Positions 33,711 to 45,570 are shown, numbered from the stretch's first letter. The stretch is 64,000 bases of DNA from Aedes albopictus (GCF_035046485.1 NC_085138.1:59935254-59999253), one strand, 5' to 3'. Numbers and translations: made by a program. Notes: a model not told the origin generated them from the letters alone.

Positions 33711-34654
33711 AGGTATGCACACAGCAAAATCTAGCCACCGCATTTTGAATGGAAATTTTACAATTTTCAACGAATCGTGGCAACCTATGGCGCAAATGAA
33801 AGCTTATTGTGTAAGGAATCGAAAAATATTTACTTCGGGAGATATGTTGACAATGTGTTTAAAATAGAGTCAAGGGAACAAGAAGTCCTCGAAAAGTTTT
33901 TGCACAAACGTGCTGAAAATCTGACAATGTACATTAAAACGACCGTCACCACAGACTTAAGTTAGCTTTCAAGTATTCTGTTCTATACATCATTACAACG
34001 TGGAAAGGTTGTAGATTAACTTAAGAACAAGAAATAATCGAAGTTAGGCAAGAAATACATAGTTTGGTCAAAAATATGAATTTGTGGTTTGAAAAACCGA
34101 GTTTTCAAAAATACATGTACAACAAATCATCTTTTTTACTACGGGGAATGTCGGGAAAAATAGCTGGCACCCCTTATTTAAAAGCTTAGATATTGTGTAT
34201 TGATTTGGATTAATTTTTGTGCCCTGATTATGGCGGAGAATCCTTGCATTTGTATGCAGAAAACTTTGTGGAAATTGTACTTCATTTTTCCAAAAAACGT
34301 AAAATCTCATACATGTCAAAACTCAACCCAATTGAAAAATATTGAGTAACCGTGAAATGGAATCTTCAAAAAATGTCAAGAAAGGCAGCTTTTATTAAAA
34401 AATAAGATTGATTTTGACACGAAGGTGGTAAAAATTTCTTGGCAAGCGATCGAAGGTACTGTGCAAAACTTTACGGAAGGACTCAAGCGCAAAGTTCGAG
34501 ATGACGGATATAATAAGTGAAATCAACAATGTCTTAATTTGGATTTAAAGTAAATTTATGTTTTTTACGATGAGTTGCTTTTGGTTTGGGAATAAGTTAG
34601 AATTCATTATTACTGCTTGATTTTCTTTGGCTAGATTTTGCTGTGCGCATACCT
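33711..34654. mobile_element. Tc1/mariner-type element with 27-bp TIRs, non-autonomous or decayed
   Basis: The left end AGGTATGCACACAGCAAAAT is mirrored at the right with one mismatch (GCACACAGC against GCGCACAGC), and the TIRs continue to CTAGCCA. TA at 33709-33710 and 34655-34656 is the target duplication. The 944-bp interior has only short frames. One near 34440-34515 (Trp-Gln-Ala-Ile-Glu...) might be a transposase tail, but I cannot confirm it. A mariner transposase would need about 1 kb of coding sequence. Confidence 0.8.
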
Positions 34655-34659
34655 TAGCC

Positions 34660-36210
34660 CGCTCCATAATTCTACACAATCGATTGTGCAGAAGAAATTT
34701 CTATCAGGATTAGTCAGATTAAAAATCCATATGAAATGTTCATTTCCCCCCGTATGGGTACGCCCCACCTATGCTCATAATATTTGCACGAGTGGCATCA
34801 ACTGAAGTGGACACCTACAAGCCAACCGTGCCCCATTTCACATGAAAACACACCTTGAAAAGCTCCCAAACGTAAAGCCACTGGCACACTAGGTATATCC
34901 GCAACTAAAATATATCTACTCCAGTGAACCGTGGATAAGCTGATAGATTGGTTTAACCACGTGGCGAGTCCTTTTCCCATCACAAACCCTCGCGCCACCA
35001 GCTGTTTCCTCGCTTCTCAGTGTCAAGCTCGCTGCGCTGCCTAGTAGTCATATATTTTTATTGAATTTCCGGTTCAAATAATCCACGGAAAAAGGGACCG
35101 GGTGGTCCGTTTGTTCGTGTTCAACATACAAGATTGTTTCGGCTAGGGCTGGTTGGTGACCCGTGCCGTAGGCCGCGGCGCAGTTGATTTTTTTTTATCC
35201 GGGGCTTTGTTTTTACACATCCAATGTGCCATTTATTCCGCACCTATGCTCCATGTTCTAAATAATCCTGCGACTCACGGCTCGGGTATCGAAAATAACG
35301 ACCGGCGGCGGCGACCGTATGGGGACGCAGGGGATCAAATGCGCCTTTCGAGTTTAAGGTATTCATCTTTATTGAAGCCTCAGAATAACTCACATGAGTC
35401 GTTTGATTGGTTTCAAGACTTGAATTGTACCGTTTAGATGGAGGCGACATTTTATCCTATTTCCCCATCCAGCTCGGAAACAACCCACAGTTCTACGAAA
35501 TGGTGCGCGCGATGTCAGGGTGGGATCATTTGAGAAATGATTGCCGGTGGTGCGGTCATCCATTTCCATTAAGGTAAATTGAAATCACATTTCGTCTGAC
35601 GATGATATGTCCGGAATCCGGGCGACAAGGACGACGACGACGACGACAACGGAAGGACACGCGGTTTTGGGTTTGGATTCCGTCCCCATACGGAAGGGAT
35701 ACGGTACCAGATGTCAAACGTTGTCGTTTTCTCTGCGCTGGCGGGCGAAGCGAACGATATCTGCCTGAGACGTTCTCGGAATGTCGGCCCATTTTTCCTT
35801 TTGCTTCGGACTGTGGACGGGGCGCGCTGTCGTCGTCAGTTGGGTGGGGATTTATTTATTTGAATTTACGTCACTTTAATTTTCTGTTTATACTGGACTC
35901 CAGTCCTAGTCAGGGGGCAGTTGAACCGGAAGGAACATGTACCATTCAGAGAGAAAAATTGAAAAAAAAGGTTGACCGCCAAGAAGTTGATAAAGATCTG
36001 TAAGACGATTAGGGTGACAAAAGAAGCTTTGCTGTGTTCTTTGACGGGTGTTTTTGATTGCCCACGAGGGAAAAACCATCCAGTTGGTCAGTGATGGCAT
36101 GCTGACATACATTACATATGCATTAATCCTTCATCTATGAACCCCACGAGTGCAGGATCCGCACCATATGGAAAATAATGGTACTGGCTGATGTTTTGCA
36201 AATTTGCTGC
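34660..36210. other. Single-copy, GC-richer DNA without a recognised gene
   Basis: The stretch 34740-35900 is of balanced composition, with a GAC trinucleotide run at 35629-35650. The plus-strand frame at 35602-36003 begins at ATG but looks Arg-rich through the GAC/CGA run and matches no family I know. This could be host intergenic or intronic DNA. Confidence 0.35.
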
Positions 36211-36214
36211 TGAT

Positions 36215-39200
36215 ATGAGTTCTTTGAGGATTTTCTCTTGCAGTTCCTTGAGGGATTTCTGCTGGAACTGCTTCAGGGATTCCTCCAGGAACTCCCTCTG
36301 GGCTTCGTTCAACTCCTTCGGAGATTTTTCCAGAGACTCTTTCAGGAATTTCTCCAAAAACTGTTTAGGGATTTCCGCTGGAATTCCTTTTGGAATTTTT
36401 CCTAAAACTCTTAGTGGGTTTTTTTTTCGGAATTCCTTAAGTAATTTCTTTAAAAAGTCTTTCATTGATTCCTCTAGGAACTCCTGCTTCAGTGATTTAT
36501 ACAGGAATCATTAAGGAGATTCCTCTAAGATTTTCTTCTTAAATTTTTCAATTTTTTCAGGGATTTCTCCTTCAAGGATTCCTTCAGGAACTCCTTCAGG
36601 GACATGTTCTCAAATTACCTCAGGAATTTCTCATGGAACTTTCTGAGGGACTCCTACTAGAATCCTCCAGAATCCTCCAGGGATTTCTCCAGAAGCTCTT
36701 CGGAGGATTTTTCAAAGAATTCTTACAGGAGTTTCTCTTTGAATTCTTAAAGGTATTTCACCTGGAGTTCCTTGAGGGATTTTTTCTAGAATTTCTTCCA
36801 GGAACTCTTTAAGGGAAATTCTTCCAGGAATTTATTCAGGAGTTCATTCACAAATTTCTTCAAACATTTCACTATAAGAATTCCTGTAAAAGATTCTTTA
36901 AAGATTCCTTCGAGATGTTTATCTTTAATTCCTTCAGGAATTCCATAAGGTATTCGATCAGGAAGTTCATCTTTCTTTTCTTTAGATTTTTTTTCTCTTG
37001 GCGTTCCTTGAGGGGTTTCTCCTGGAATTATTCGGGGAATTTCACAAGGAATTTCTCCAAGAATTCCATCACAGATTCACCCAAGGACTCCTTTAGTGAT
37101 TTCTCCAGACATTCAGGGATTTCTCCTTGAATCATAAGTAGATTTTTTCTGAATTGCTTGAATGATTTTTTTCATTAACTTCTTCAGGAATTCCTCCAGG
37201 TATTTCTTCGGTGATTTCTGCAGGAATTATTTCATGAATTTTGCGGAGATTCATCCAGGAATTTCTTCAGGAATTTCCCTAGAATTCTATAGGGGTTTTC
37301 TCCTGGAATTGTTAGAGAGATTTCTTCATGATTATCTTCGGGGATTTTTTTCTCTGAAATCCCTTCAAGGATCTCTACAAGAACTTCTTCAGGAATTTCT
37401 CCAGGAAGTTTTTCGTGGATTTCTGTAGGAGCTACTTGAGGGACTCCGTCTTTCAGGAATTTCTTGAAGGATTTTCAGAGTTTTCTCTCTTCGGGGAATT
37501 GCTTCAAGATTTTTTTTCTAGTATTTCTTGAGGGACTCCTCCAGGAACTTTTTCAAAGATTTCTACAGGAGTTTCCTCAAAGATTTATCTGGAATTGCTT
37601 CAGGAATTTCTCCAGGAATTGTTTTTTCTCAAAGATTCCATCAGGCATTTCTTCTGGATGTTTTTTTTCTAAGGATACAGAGATGTTTCCTGGAATTCTT
37701 TGAGAGATTTCAATTGAAATTGTGGAAGAACTTTCTCTTGTAATTGTTATATCTCGTACTTGAATTCATCCTGCAATTCCCGGAATTTCTTCAGGGATTC
37801 TTTCTGAAATTCTTAAGATATTCCTCCAGAAATCGCAACAAAAATCTGAAGCAGCCCTTCTTAGATTGCTCCAGGAACTTCTTCAGGGATCTCTCGTAAA
37901 ATTCATTCAGAAATTTTTCAAAAATGTCTTTTGAGGTTTCTTTAGAAACTAATCCAAAGATTTCTCCCAGAAATCCTTCAGGAATTTTACCCAGGATCCC
38001 TTCAGTGATTTATCCAGGAATTATTTCAAGGTCCTCTAGAAATTTCTTCTTTATATCCTTCAGAGAGTTTTCGTGGAATTTTTCAAGGATTTCTTCAGGG
38101 ATTTGTTCTCAAATTACCTCAGGGAATTTTCAAGGAACTCCTTTATGGATTTCTACAGTAACTTCTTAAGGTAGTCCTCCTAAAACTCCTTCAGAGATCC
38201 CCCCAGGTACTAATTGGAGATTTTTTCCAGGAATTCTTTCAGGATTTCCTCTTGGAATTCATAGATGTATTTATCCTGGAGCTCCTTCAGGGATTTTTTC
38301 TTGAATTTCTTGAGAATTTCTTCTAAAAACTCCTTCAGGGCAATAATTCTAGGAGTTTATTAAGGAATTTATTCAGAAATTCTTTCAGACATTCCTCTAG
38401 AAACATTCATGTATAAGATCCTATAGAGATGTTTTTCTTCAATTGCTTCAGGAATTCCTTAAGGGATTCATCCAGGAAATTCATCTTGAGTTTTTTTTGA
38501 ATTTCGTGAATTTCGCCTGGATTTCCTTCAGAGATTTTTCCTGAAATTATTTGAAAAGTTTCTCTTGGCGTTCCTTGAGGATTTTTTATGGACTTCTTGT
38601 AAGAATTTTTCAAGGAATTTCTCCAGGAATTGCATCAGAGTTTGCTCCAAAACTCATTCAGAGATTTATCCCAGAATTCTTAGTGGATTTTTTTTTTTCA
38701 AAAAATCCTTCAAGGATTTCTCCAAGAACTCTTTCAGGAATGTTTCCAGATTTTTTTTATCGTGGATTTCTGCATGAGTTCCTTGAGGAACTCCATCCAC
38801 CAGGAGTTTCTTGGGAGATTTTACAGAAGTTTGTTCAGAATTTTTTTCTGGAATTTCTTGAGGAACTTCTCCAGGAACTTCTTCAGGGATTTCTCCAGGA
38901 GTATTTTTTAAAGATTCACAAAGAAGTGTTTCCGGTATTTCTCCAGGATTTTTCTTTCCAGTATTCCTACAAAAATTCCATCTGGGATTCCTTCATGGAT
39001 TCCTTCTGAGCTGTTCCCTGAAATTCTTGGAGAGATTTCTGATGAAGTTGTAGGAAAGCTTTCTCCTATAATTGCTTTAACTCCTGAGGGATTCATCCAG
39101 GAACTCCAGGGAGTTTTTAAAGAAATTCTCTCAGAAATTCTTCAGAAAGTTATTTCCTAGGTTTCCCTTTAAAGATTCCTCCAGGAACGCCTTGTGGGAT

Positions 39201-40430
39201 TTCTTTTGTAACTCCTTCAAAAATTTTACAGGAATTCTTTTTGAAGTTTCTTCAGAAACCCTTCTGGGATTTCTACAGAAGCAAATCCAGAGATTTCTCC
39301 TTGAAATCCTTCCAAGATCCAAGATTTTTACCCAGAAACTCTTTCAGCGATTACTCCAGGAATTCCTTCAGGAACTCCTACAGGACCTGTTCAGCGATTG
39401 TTCCAGAAATTCGTTCCTGAAGCAACTCCGTCAGCGTATCTTCAGGAGTTTCTTCTTGATATTTTTCTTGAATTTCTTCAGGAATCCCTCTAGAAAATCC
39501 GCCAGGAATTTCTAATAGAATTGCTGGAGAGATTTTTCCGGGAGCTCCTATAGGAATTCCTTAGGGTACTTATAACAGGAACTCCTTCAGAAATTCTTCC
39601 AAAAGTTCCTAAGAGTGGTTTCTCATAAAGTTCAAGTTTCAGGAATTTCTTTTGGACTTATCCCTCTTGAAAATCCGCAAGCAGTTTTTCTAGATAATCA
39701 GGATTTTTTCTGGAATGGCTAGAGAGATTTTTCCGGGAATTCCCTCCAGGACTCATCTGGGAACTTCTTCAGGGATCCTTTAAGGTACTCATACCAGGAA
39801 CTCCTTCAGGGATTCCTTCAGGAGTTCCTTATGTGGTTTCTCCTGAAGTTGCTTTTTTCATCAAGAACTTTTTTTTTCGAGAATTCCCCCAGGAACTCCT
39901 TTAGGAATTCTCCAAGAAGTGTCTTAAGCAGTTCTTCCAGGAGTATTTTTCAAGATTTCTTTCAAGAGACCCTTCGGGGGTTTCTTGGGAATTAACTACG
40001 AGATTAACTTCCGGATTTCCCTAGATTAGCCCAGCCTGAATTTAGCATTCGGCCTTCGAACGATCCCTCTCCTTTTCAATGTGCAGCAACAAACTCCGAC
40101 CCATGCGAAAACGCATTTCAAATTGAATTTTCCGCAAAATATCATCGTACTGCTTCCTTTAAGGGTTCCTAATTTCGGCGATTCCACCTAAAGTACCTTT
40201 AGTGCTGCCTCCATTGCAGTTCCTCATATGGTTTCTCCTGAAATTCCTTTCGTGATTCCTATAGCAATCTTTCTAGGGATTCCTTCAGGAACTCCTTCAA
40301 GGATTCTTCCCGGAGTCCCTTCAGGATTTTTTCCAGAAGCATTTGTCAGAGATTCTAGAGATTTTTCAGGGGTTCCTTCAAAGAGTACACTCACTCAGGG
40401 ATTCCTCCAGTAGTTATTCGCGGATTTTTC
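36215..40430 (+). repeat. Degenerate 12-nt repeat array, best preserved block
   Basis: This is the longest and clearest array. Alternating half-units near GGAACTCCTTCA and GGGATTTCTCCA give a 24-nt unit, readable for example at 36240-36300, 37180-37270 and 38560-38650. A non-array segment at 40020-40160 (AACAAACTCCGACCCATGCG) recurs in altered form at 40470-40520. Frames such as 38551-39009 give Phe-Leu-Gln-Glu strings with a four-residue period and are not genes. Confidence 0.8.
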
Positions 40431-40578
40431 TTCAGCCTTTGATCAACCCAACACCTAGGCAATGCACAGAAACAAACTCCGACGTACACGGAAACGCCTT
40501 TCGAACTACATATCCGAATAAACAGAATTTTCTGATGATGATTGTTAGGGGAATATCTGTAAGTAAAATGAAAATCAT

Positions 40579-40709
40579 GTTAAGTACTGTTCCTTTGAAT
40601 TCCACTAAGAATTTGTATCCTTTGACAGATACGTATTTCGACCTCAACTGTAAGGTCGTCTTCAGTGTCTTATACTTGACTCGACTCAAGTACAGGAACA
40701 GTACTTAAC
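40579..40709. mobile_element. Short inverted-repeat unit carrying a hammerhead-like motif
   Basis: GTTAAGTACTGTTCC (40579-40593) and GGAACAGTACTTAAC (40695-40709) are exact inverted repeats. Between them lies the hammerhead-like fold on the minus strand. The segment splits a sequence whose other copy (40090-40160) is continuous (CGAATTTTCCGCAAAATATCATCG type), so this is an insertion. Hammerheads are known in the repeats of Penelope-like elements, of which a remnant lies at the window's right end. Confidence 0.55.
40615..40675 (-). ncRNA. Candidate type I hammerhead self-cleaving ribozyme
   Basis: Read on the minus strand: GTAT (40675-40672), AA, GACA (40669-40666), CTGAAGA (40665-40659, fits CUGANGA), C, GACCT..AGGTC hairpin (stem II), GAAA (40639-40636), palindromic TACGTA, TC with C at 40628, then TGTC and AAAGG and ATAC. 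GACA/TGTC and GTAT/ATAC form stem I with an internal loop, as in natural type I hammerheads. Stem III is a very short palindrome, as reported for Penelope-associated hammerheads. Cleavage would fall between 40628 and 40627. One deviation is an extra C between the CUGAAGA core and stem II. Activity is inferred, not shown. Confidence 0.5.
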
Positions 40710-40907
40710 ACGAGAATTTTCTTCACAATATCATCGTACAGCTGAACAGCTTCCTTTTCCGTAAATTGCATTGTTACAAAATCTTCCGGAGCAAGTGTCA
40801 GTGCTTGTCCGTGAAGGGCCTGTCCATAAACTACGTAGACTCCTCTTGAGGGAGAAGAGGGGGTTCTTCTGGTTAAATTCTACGGTCCACACAAATTTCG
40901 AAAAATA

Positions 40908-42080
40908 GGGGTAGGTGGGGCAATATGGATACCCTAAGGTTTTTGCCCATTTTACCTGGCAAGATGTCAAAAAAGTTTAGTTTTTTGACACATGTATCCT
41001 TTTATAGTCTATTTAGCATCTATTGCATAAGAATGCTCACGAGGAAAAATGATTTTTCCGCTTCAAAAAATATTATGAAAAATGTTAGTTTTTCATGACC
41101 GTCTTCAAGCATACGGGGCAGAATGGACACCCCCATGGGGCAATATGGACACCATGAGACTTTTACAAATTTCGTACTTATTTACACCTATAAGGTGAAT
41201 ATATGACGAAGCCACACTTAGAATTTTCAAGAGCACAAATCTGAAGAACCGAATGTCGGTTTGCACTGAAAAGTTGATCGTTTGGTCACCACCAGCGGGT
41301 AACCAATCGATCAACTTTTCAGCGCAAACCGACATTCGGTTCTTCAGATTTGTGCTCTTGAAAATTTTAGGTGTGGCTTCGTCATATATTCACCATAAAG
41401 TAATTTCATTACAAAACAACTATTATGGATAAATAATACGTCGAAGTAGTTCATTTTTGTTCAGTTAATTTAAATTCAGGCTGTTTTGGATAAAGCTTCG
41501 TTTTTGTCGGCATGTACAGCTGTGCCTAGAACAACTATTTTCCACATCTGTCGTTTTTTGACCAATTTTTTTCACCCTATGTCTACTATAGTGAACATTT
41601 AACCGAAAATATACTGGAATCGAAAAATTTGGTTGGTTTGTGATTTAGGTTATATTTTTCCCTTGCCGCTTCTTTCAAAAAGGTGAGTGTCCATTTTGCC
41701 CCGACAGCAGAAGATATTTCTAAACTTGATTTTTGATATAATAAAGAAGAAAATATAAACATGTTAAGCATGTAGATACAGCAAAACTACTTGCATGTGT
41801 TCTAGAAATATCAGGTTTTAATCAACCTGCAATAAATTAATCACTAAATCTTATTTTAGATGGTGTGAAAATTAAAATTTCCATGCACAAAAAACGGAGG
41901 ACGCAACTTTTTCGTGTAAAATCAAGTATAATTTTAATTTCGAATGTTTCTTTCTTGAAACTACGTTTTAGATAAATGGACTATATTCTCCATTCATTAA
42001 AAGTTCAAAAAAGTTCGCATATTTCAAAATATTGAGGGTGTCCATTCTGCCCCGGGTGTCCATAATGCCCCGCCTACCCC
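40908..42080. mobile_element. Tc1/mariner-type non-autonomous element nested in the MITE
   Basis: The ends GGGGTAGGTGGGGCAATATG and CATAATGCCCCGCCTACCCC are inverted repeats with few mismatches. TA at 40906-40907 and 42081-42082 is the target duplication. GGGGCA.AATGGACACC motifs recur inside each end. A long hairpin occupies 41192-41396. No transposase frame survives. Confidence 0.75.
41192..41396. repeat. Near-perfect hairpin with about 94-bp arms
   Basis: The left arm (41192-41286) and right arm (41302-41396) are complementary with few mismatches, and the loop is about 15 nt. Matching landmarks are CAAGAGCACAAATCTGAAG against its complement, and GAAAAGTTGATCG against CGATCAACTTTTC. A transcript would form a long double strand. 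Confidence 0.85.
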
Positions 42081-42237
42081 TACGTAGTTAATGGACAGCG
42101 CAGAATCGTATTTTGTCGTCACTTGAATAAAAAAAAAAAATAGAACATAGCACTTTAAGAACTTCCTTGGGCCAGGGATGGGAACACTCACTTAAAAAGA
42201 GTTACACTTACTCGCTGTTTTCTCAGCTCAGAAGCGT

Positions 42238-42508
42238 GCAATCAAGAAACGATGTATGAACGACTTTTAGCTTGTGGTTTTGTCTAAAAGTTTTTCGAAT
42301 AAAGTAGGGGTCGCACACCCATACCAAAGTCGTGACAGAGCTGTGAAAGCGACTCTCCACGAGGTAAGTGTAATTTACAGTCACCTCGTGGAGAGGTGCC
42401 TTCGCAGCTCCCTCACAACTTCGGTATGTGTGCGACCCCTACTTTATTCGGCAAACTTTTAGACAAAACCACAAGCTAAGAATCGCCCATACATCGTTTC
42501 ATGATTGC
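42238..42508. repeat. Foldback palindrome with about 130-bp arms
   Basis: GCAATCAAGAAACGATGTAT at the left is mirrored by ATACATCGTTTCATGATTGC at the right. Inward, AAAGTAGGGGTCGCACAC and CTCCACGAGGT also have their complements. The loop near 42366-42380 is about 15 nt. The left neighbour CAGGGATGGGAACACTC (42174) resembles a hAT-type end, but the right side has no clear counterpart. Confidence 0.8.
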
Positions 42509-42549
42509 ATGTCATTTGCAGAGGACGTTCTCAGTCAATAACTGTGGAA

Positions 42550-43885
42550 GTGCTCACAGAACAATGAGCTAAGAAGCAGGTTTTATAACAGTTGAGATGT
42601 CAAGAAGAACAGCATGTCTTGAGGAATTCATTTTCAATTGGTTTGCATACCTCTACAACTCACCGACTTACTGCGCACTGGTAGGGATAGTCTAAGAAGA
42701 GCTTTCCTTCAAACAAATCATTGTGGATGTTCAATTTAGTCTATTGATAAGACTTTCGTGTTCAGCGATATAAAATGCTGTATTGAAAATAATTTTTAAT
42801 TGAACCATTTTCTCTATAATGCCAGTGTTGTGGATGTTCTCACAGCAAAACATTTCGTTTTTTTTTCTTTAAAAGATAATTCAGAAATCCCTCTTCAGCG
42901 ATAGAAAAGAAAGAACATGCTCTCCGTGATCTGTAATTCATATCACTCCGACCGTTCCTTGTCGGACATTACATCCCCAACACCGATCCCAATTAGAGCC
43001 CTAATTGAATTCGGCCAATTAATTATTCATCCGGACGTTCCTACGTCTTCGAGGATCCGAAGGTTAAATGAATATATGTCGGGAAATGTTTTTTTTTTTG
43101 CGCGAGGGATCATAGCTGAAGGGCAGGGTGCCCAACGAGCGATGAAGCTCAGAAAGACCGTTGAATAGTGTAAATTTGATCTATGTTTTCAACTTCTAGA
43201 TTTTTCAGTTTTTTTTTTTTAATTTTTGCTGCGTGAACTTATGATTTTTTGACAATTTCGCACAGACAAGCATGGTCTCACTGAATAAAATGGAATACTG
43301 AGCTAAAGACATTCTGTATACCGCAAGTACATCCAGATGATAGTTCCTAAAAATGGTTTCCATTTTTTCCAACAAGTGACAAATTTCACAGAAACCTACG
43401 GTTTCGTCGGAAGCTGCGCTCTTCTCGAGGATAAAATAACACCACAAATCCATCGGAAGCTAAGCTGTCAAGAGCATCTGTGTTTGGCGACCGCTTGCCA
43501 CGTGCCCCGAGACTGCTGCTGGGAGCGTGATGCACGACTCAGCGCGGTGATGATGGATTTCTTATCATTTTTGTGTGGTGTGTTTACTCTGATGCTCGCT
43601 TCGCTGTGCTGGCTGCAAGCTGGCACGAATATCTAGGTAGGTAGGTACGGCCAGTCAGCAAGATTGATTGCCACATACAAAAGAGAAAAGGGGCGTCTTT
43701 TTTTTTCGTAGAGTTTTGCTTTCATGAGATGCTAATGTAAGCTTTTGGTTACGTTTGTCATGGACTAGAAAGGTGTAGAAAACACTTGTTCAAAAGTATC
43801 ATATAGAGGACATTTGGAATGAAGGATGCAACATGTTGCGTCACATCATACGAATTCCAGAGGTTTACAGCAGTATTGGAACCGG
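42550..43885. other. Single-copy DNA without a recognised gene
   Basis: The segments 42915-43170 and 43340-43660 are of more balanced composition. One ATG-started plus frame, 43337-43636, encodes 99 residues with a hydrophobic C-terminus and no family I know. It may be host DNA. Confidence 0.35.
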
Positions 43886-43888
43886 TAA

Positions 43889-44055
43889 GGGGCCATCCAT
43901 AAACCACGTGGTCATGTGTGGTGGGGGGGGGGGGGATTTGGGTTTAAGACCACGGACCATACAAATTTTAAATGTTTTGTATAAACGAAAGACCACGCGG
44001 GGGGGGGGGTCTTCAGAATCTTCCAAAAAATGACCACGTGGTTTACGGACAGCCC
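43889..44055. mobile_element. PIF/Harbinger-like MITE with internal poly-G tracts
   Basis: The ends GGGGCCATCCATAAACCACG and CGTGGTTTACGGACAGCCC are inverted. TAA at 43886-43888 and 44056-44058 is a 3-bp duplication of the kind seen for PIF/Harbinger. Two G tracts (about 43920-43933 and 43999-44009) lie inside and may confuse sequencing. Confidence 0.7.
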
Positions 44056-44159
44056 TAAGGTAATCTAGAATCATGCCCTGGCTCGAAAACGTGAAGAAAA
44101 AAACATTGCAGTAGAGCTGATTTTTTTTTCGACTTTCCATACAAGGCTGACGATTTGAA

Positions 44160-44480
44160 ATCGGTTTTTGTTCGTTTGTTTTTGTCTGAGGAATTTTTCT
44201 GGGTATTTAAACCTTCAGAAATTTCTGGAGAAGGTTTTTTTTTCAAGGATTCTATCAAAATTTGCTTCAGCAATTTTTCCAAGGGATTTCTCCAGGTATT
44301 CTAGAAATTTCTCGAGAAATTCTAGTTTGAATTCTACTAGGGATTTCCCAAAGATATTATCCACATGAGCACATACAGAGATTGCTTAGAAAATAGTGTA
44401 GCGGCAACAACGGCTTTACAATTTCCATCAATATTACATTTCATCAGAGATTTCTAAGGGAGTTCCTTCACAGATTTCTT
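44160..44480 (+). repeat. Degenerate 12-nt repeat array
   Basis: Units of the TTTCTCCAGG.ATT type occupy 44190-44350 and 44440-44480, broken by a short unique stretch at 44365-44430. Confidence 0.5.
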
Positions 44481-44639
44481 CAGACAGGGTGTCTACTACC
44501 TGGAAAAACCTGGAAAACCGGGAATCCTCAGGGAATTTTATTTAACAGGGAAAAACCTGGAATACTCAGGGAATATCTTGAGTACTCAGGGAAATTTTAC
44601 TCCGATAAAAAAAACATTGGGTCGTATGAATAAAAACCT

Positions 44640-45380
44640 GGTAGTAAAAATCCATATAAATTTCGCTAAAAGGAATTTCCAGAAATTCCGTCAGGTTTTC
44701 TTTCTGGAGCAACTTTAGAAATACTTCCTGGAATGTCTCCCAGGATTTCTTATAAAATTCCTTCTGCATTTTTGACGCTACTTTTCTTGGTATTCCTTTT
44801 TGATTTTTTTCCGGAAAGGTATACTTCCGGATTTCTTTCAGGATTCCTGAATTCCAACCGAATGTCTCCTGAAGTTTTTCACGGGGGTGCTATTTCTTCC
44901 CAGAGTTCCTCCAGTGTTTTGCTCAAAGAAATCTTCGTAGGATTTCTACCAGAATTTATCCCGAATACTCTATAAGAATTTCTGTCGGGATAAATCGTGC
45001 AATTTCTTTCGACATTCCTCATGGAAATTTTACGCGATTCCTTCCGATGTTCCTCTTGGGACTTCTCCAGAAGATCTTCCCAGAATTTCTTACGAAGTTG
45101 CTAAAGGAGTTCCTCCAAGGGTTTCTGGAGTTTTCACGAATTTACTGCAAGAGTTCCTTAAGAGATTTCTTTCGTTTTTTTTCCTGTGATATCTTCAAAC
45201 AATTGAATTTCTTGAAAGTTTCTCGAAGTTCTACTTGAGATTTCTCTCGGAGTATCTCCTGGAACTTCTCTCAGAAGATTCCTTCCGATGTTGGTCATTA
45301 GATGTCTCTCAGAGTTTGTTTTTTAATTTACCCTGGATTTTCTCCTAAGATTTTTTTTTTTCAGAGTGCCTTCTGGGATT
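44640..45380 (+). repeat. Degenerate 12-nt repeat array inside the TIR block (left part)
   Basis: Units such as TTTCTTCCAGAGTTCC and GGATTTCTTTCAGGATTCC are strongly diverged. The array is cut at 45386 by the gypsy LTR and resumes at 50150. Confidence 0.5.
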
Positions 45381-45386
45381 TCCACA

Positions 45387-45570
45387 TGTAAGAGGATCTA
45401 TCGAAAGACTTTCGGATCTGTACTCGATATTGCGGCCGCTCAGTTCAAAAGGCGATATATTACTGACTAAGGGTATTGTTTAAAGTATAAAAGAGTAAGT
45501 CCAGAAGAACTTAGGAACTTTAGGGTGGTTCGTAAATACAAATTTCACATTTCAAAGAATTTCAGTTATA
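45387..45570 (-). repeat. 3' LTR of the gypsy element (184 bp)
   Basis: On the element strand it begins TATAACTGAAAT and ends CCTCTTACA. It is identical to 49966-50149 by direct reading. The ends are not the usual TG...CA on both sides. Confidence 0.9.

Larger units (their letters stand above)
40815..42099. mobile_element. MITE with GTCCATAAACTACGTAG ends, split by a TA-flanked element
   Basis: CTGTCCATAAACTACGTAG at the left and CTACGTAGTTAATGGACAG at the right are inverted repeats with one mismatch. The same family (GTCC.TAAACCACGTGG) occurs intact at 43889-44055. The insertion at 40908-42080 lies between TA dinucleotides. Removing it rejoins AAAAATACGTAG, matching the layout of the intact member. 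Confidence 0.7.

Noticed and set aside
33777..33965. Short frame with YVDNVFKI as a Penelope-like RT relic
   Set aside because: The frame is only 62 codons, lacks neighbouring RT motifs and has YVDN instead of a DD pair. It lies inside a mariner-type element.
35629..35655. GAC trinucleotide run as part of a coding region
   Set aside because: It is a simple microsatellite with no supporting frame of a known family.
38551..39009. 152-residue plus-strand frame with an FLEELLQELLQ pattern
   Set aside because: The four-residue period equals the 12-nt DNA repeat. The frame is open only because the period is divisible by three.
36215..40430. CRISPR-like array
   Set aside because: Units are degenerate, contiguous and without unique spacers, and the context is an animal genome.
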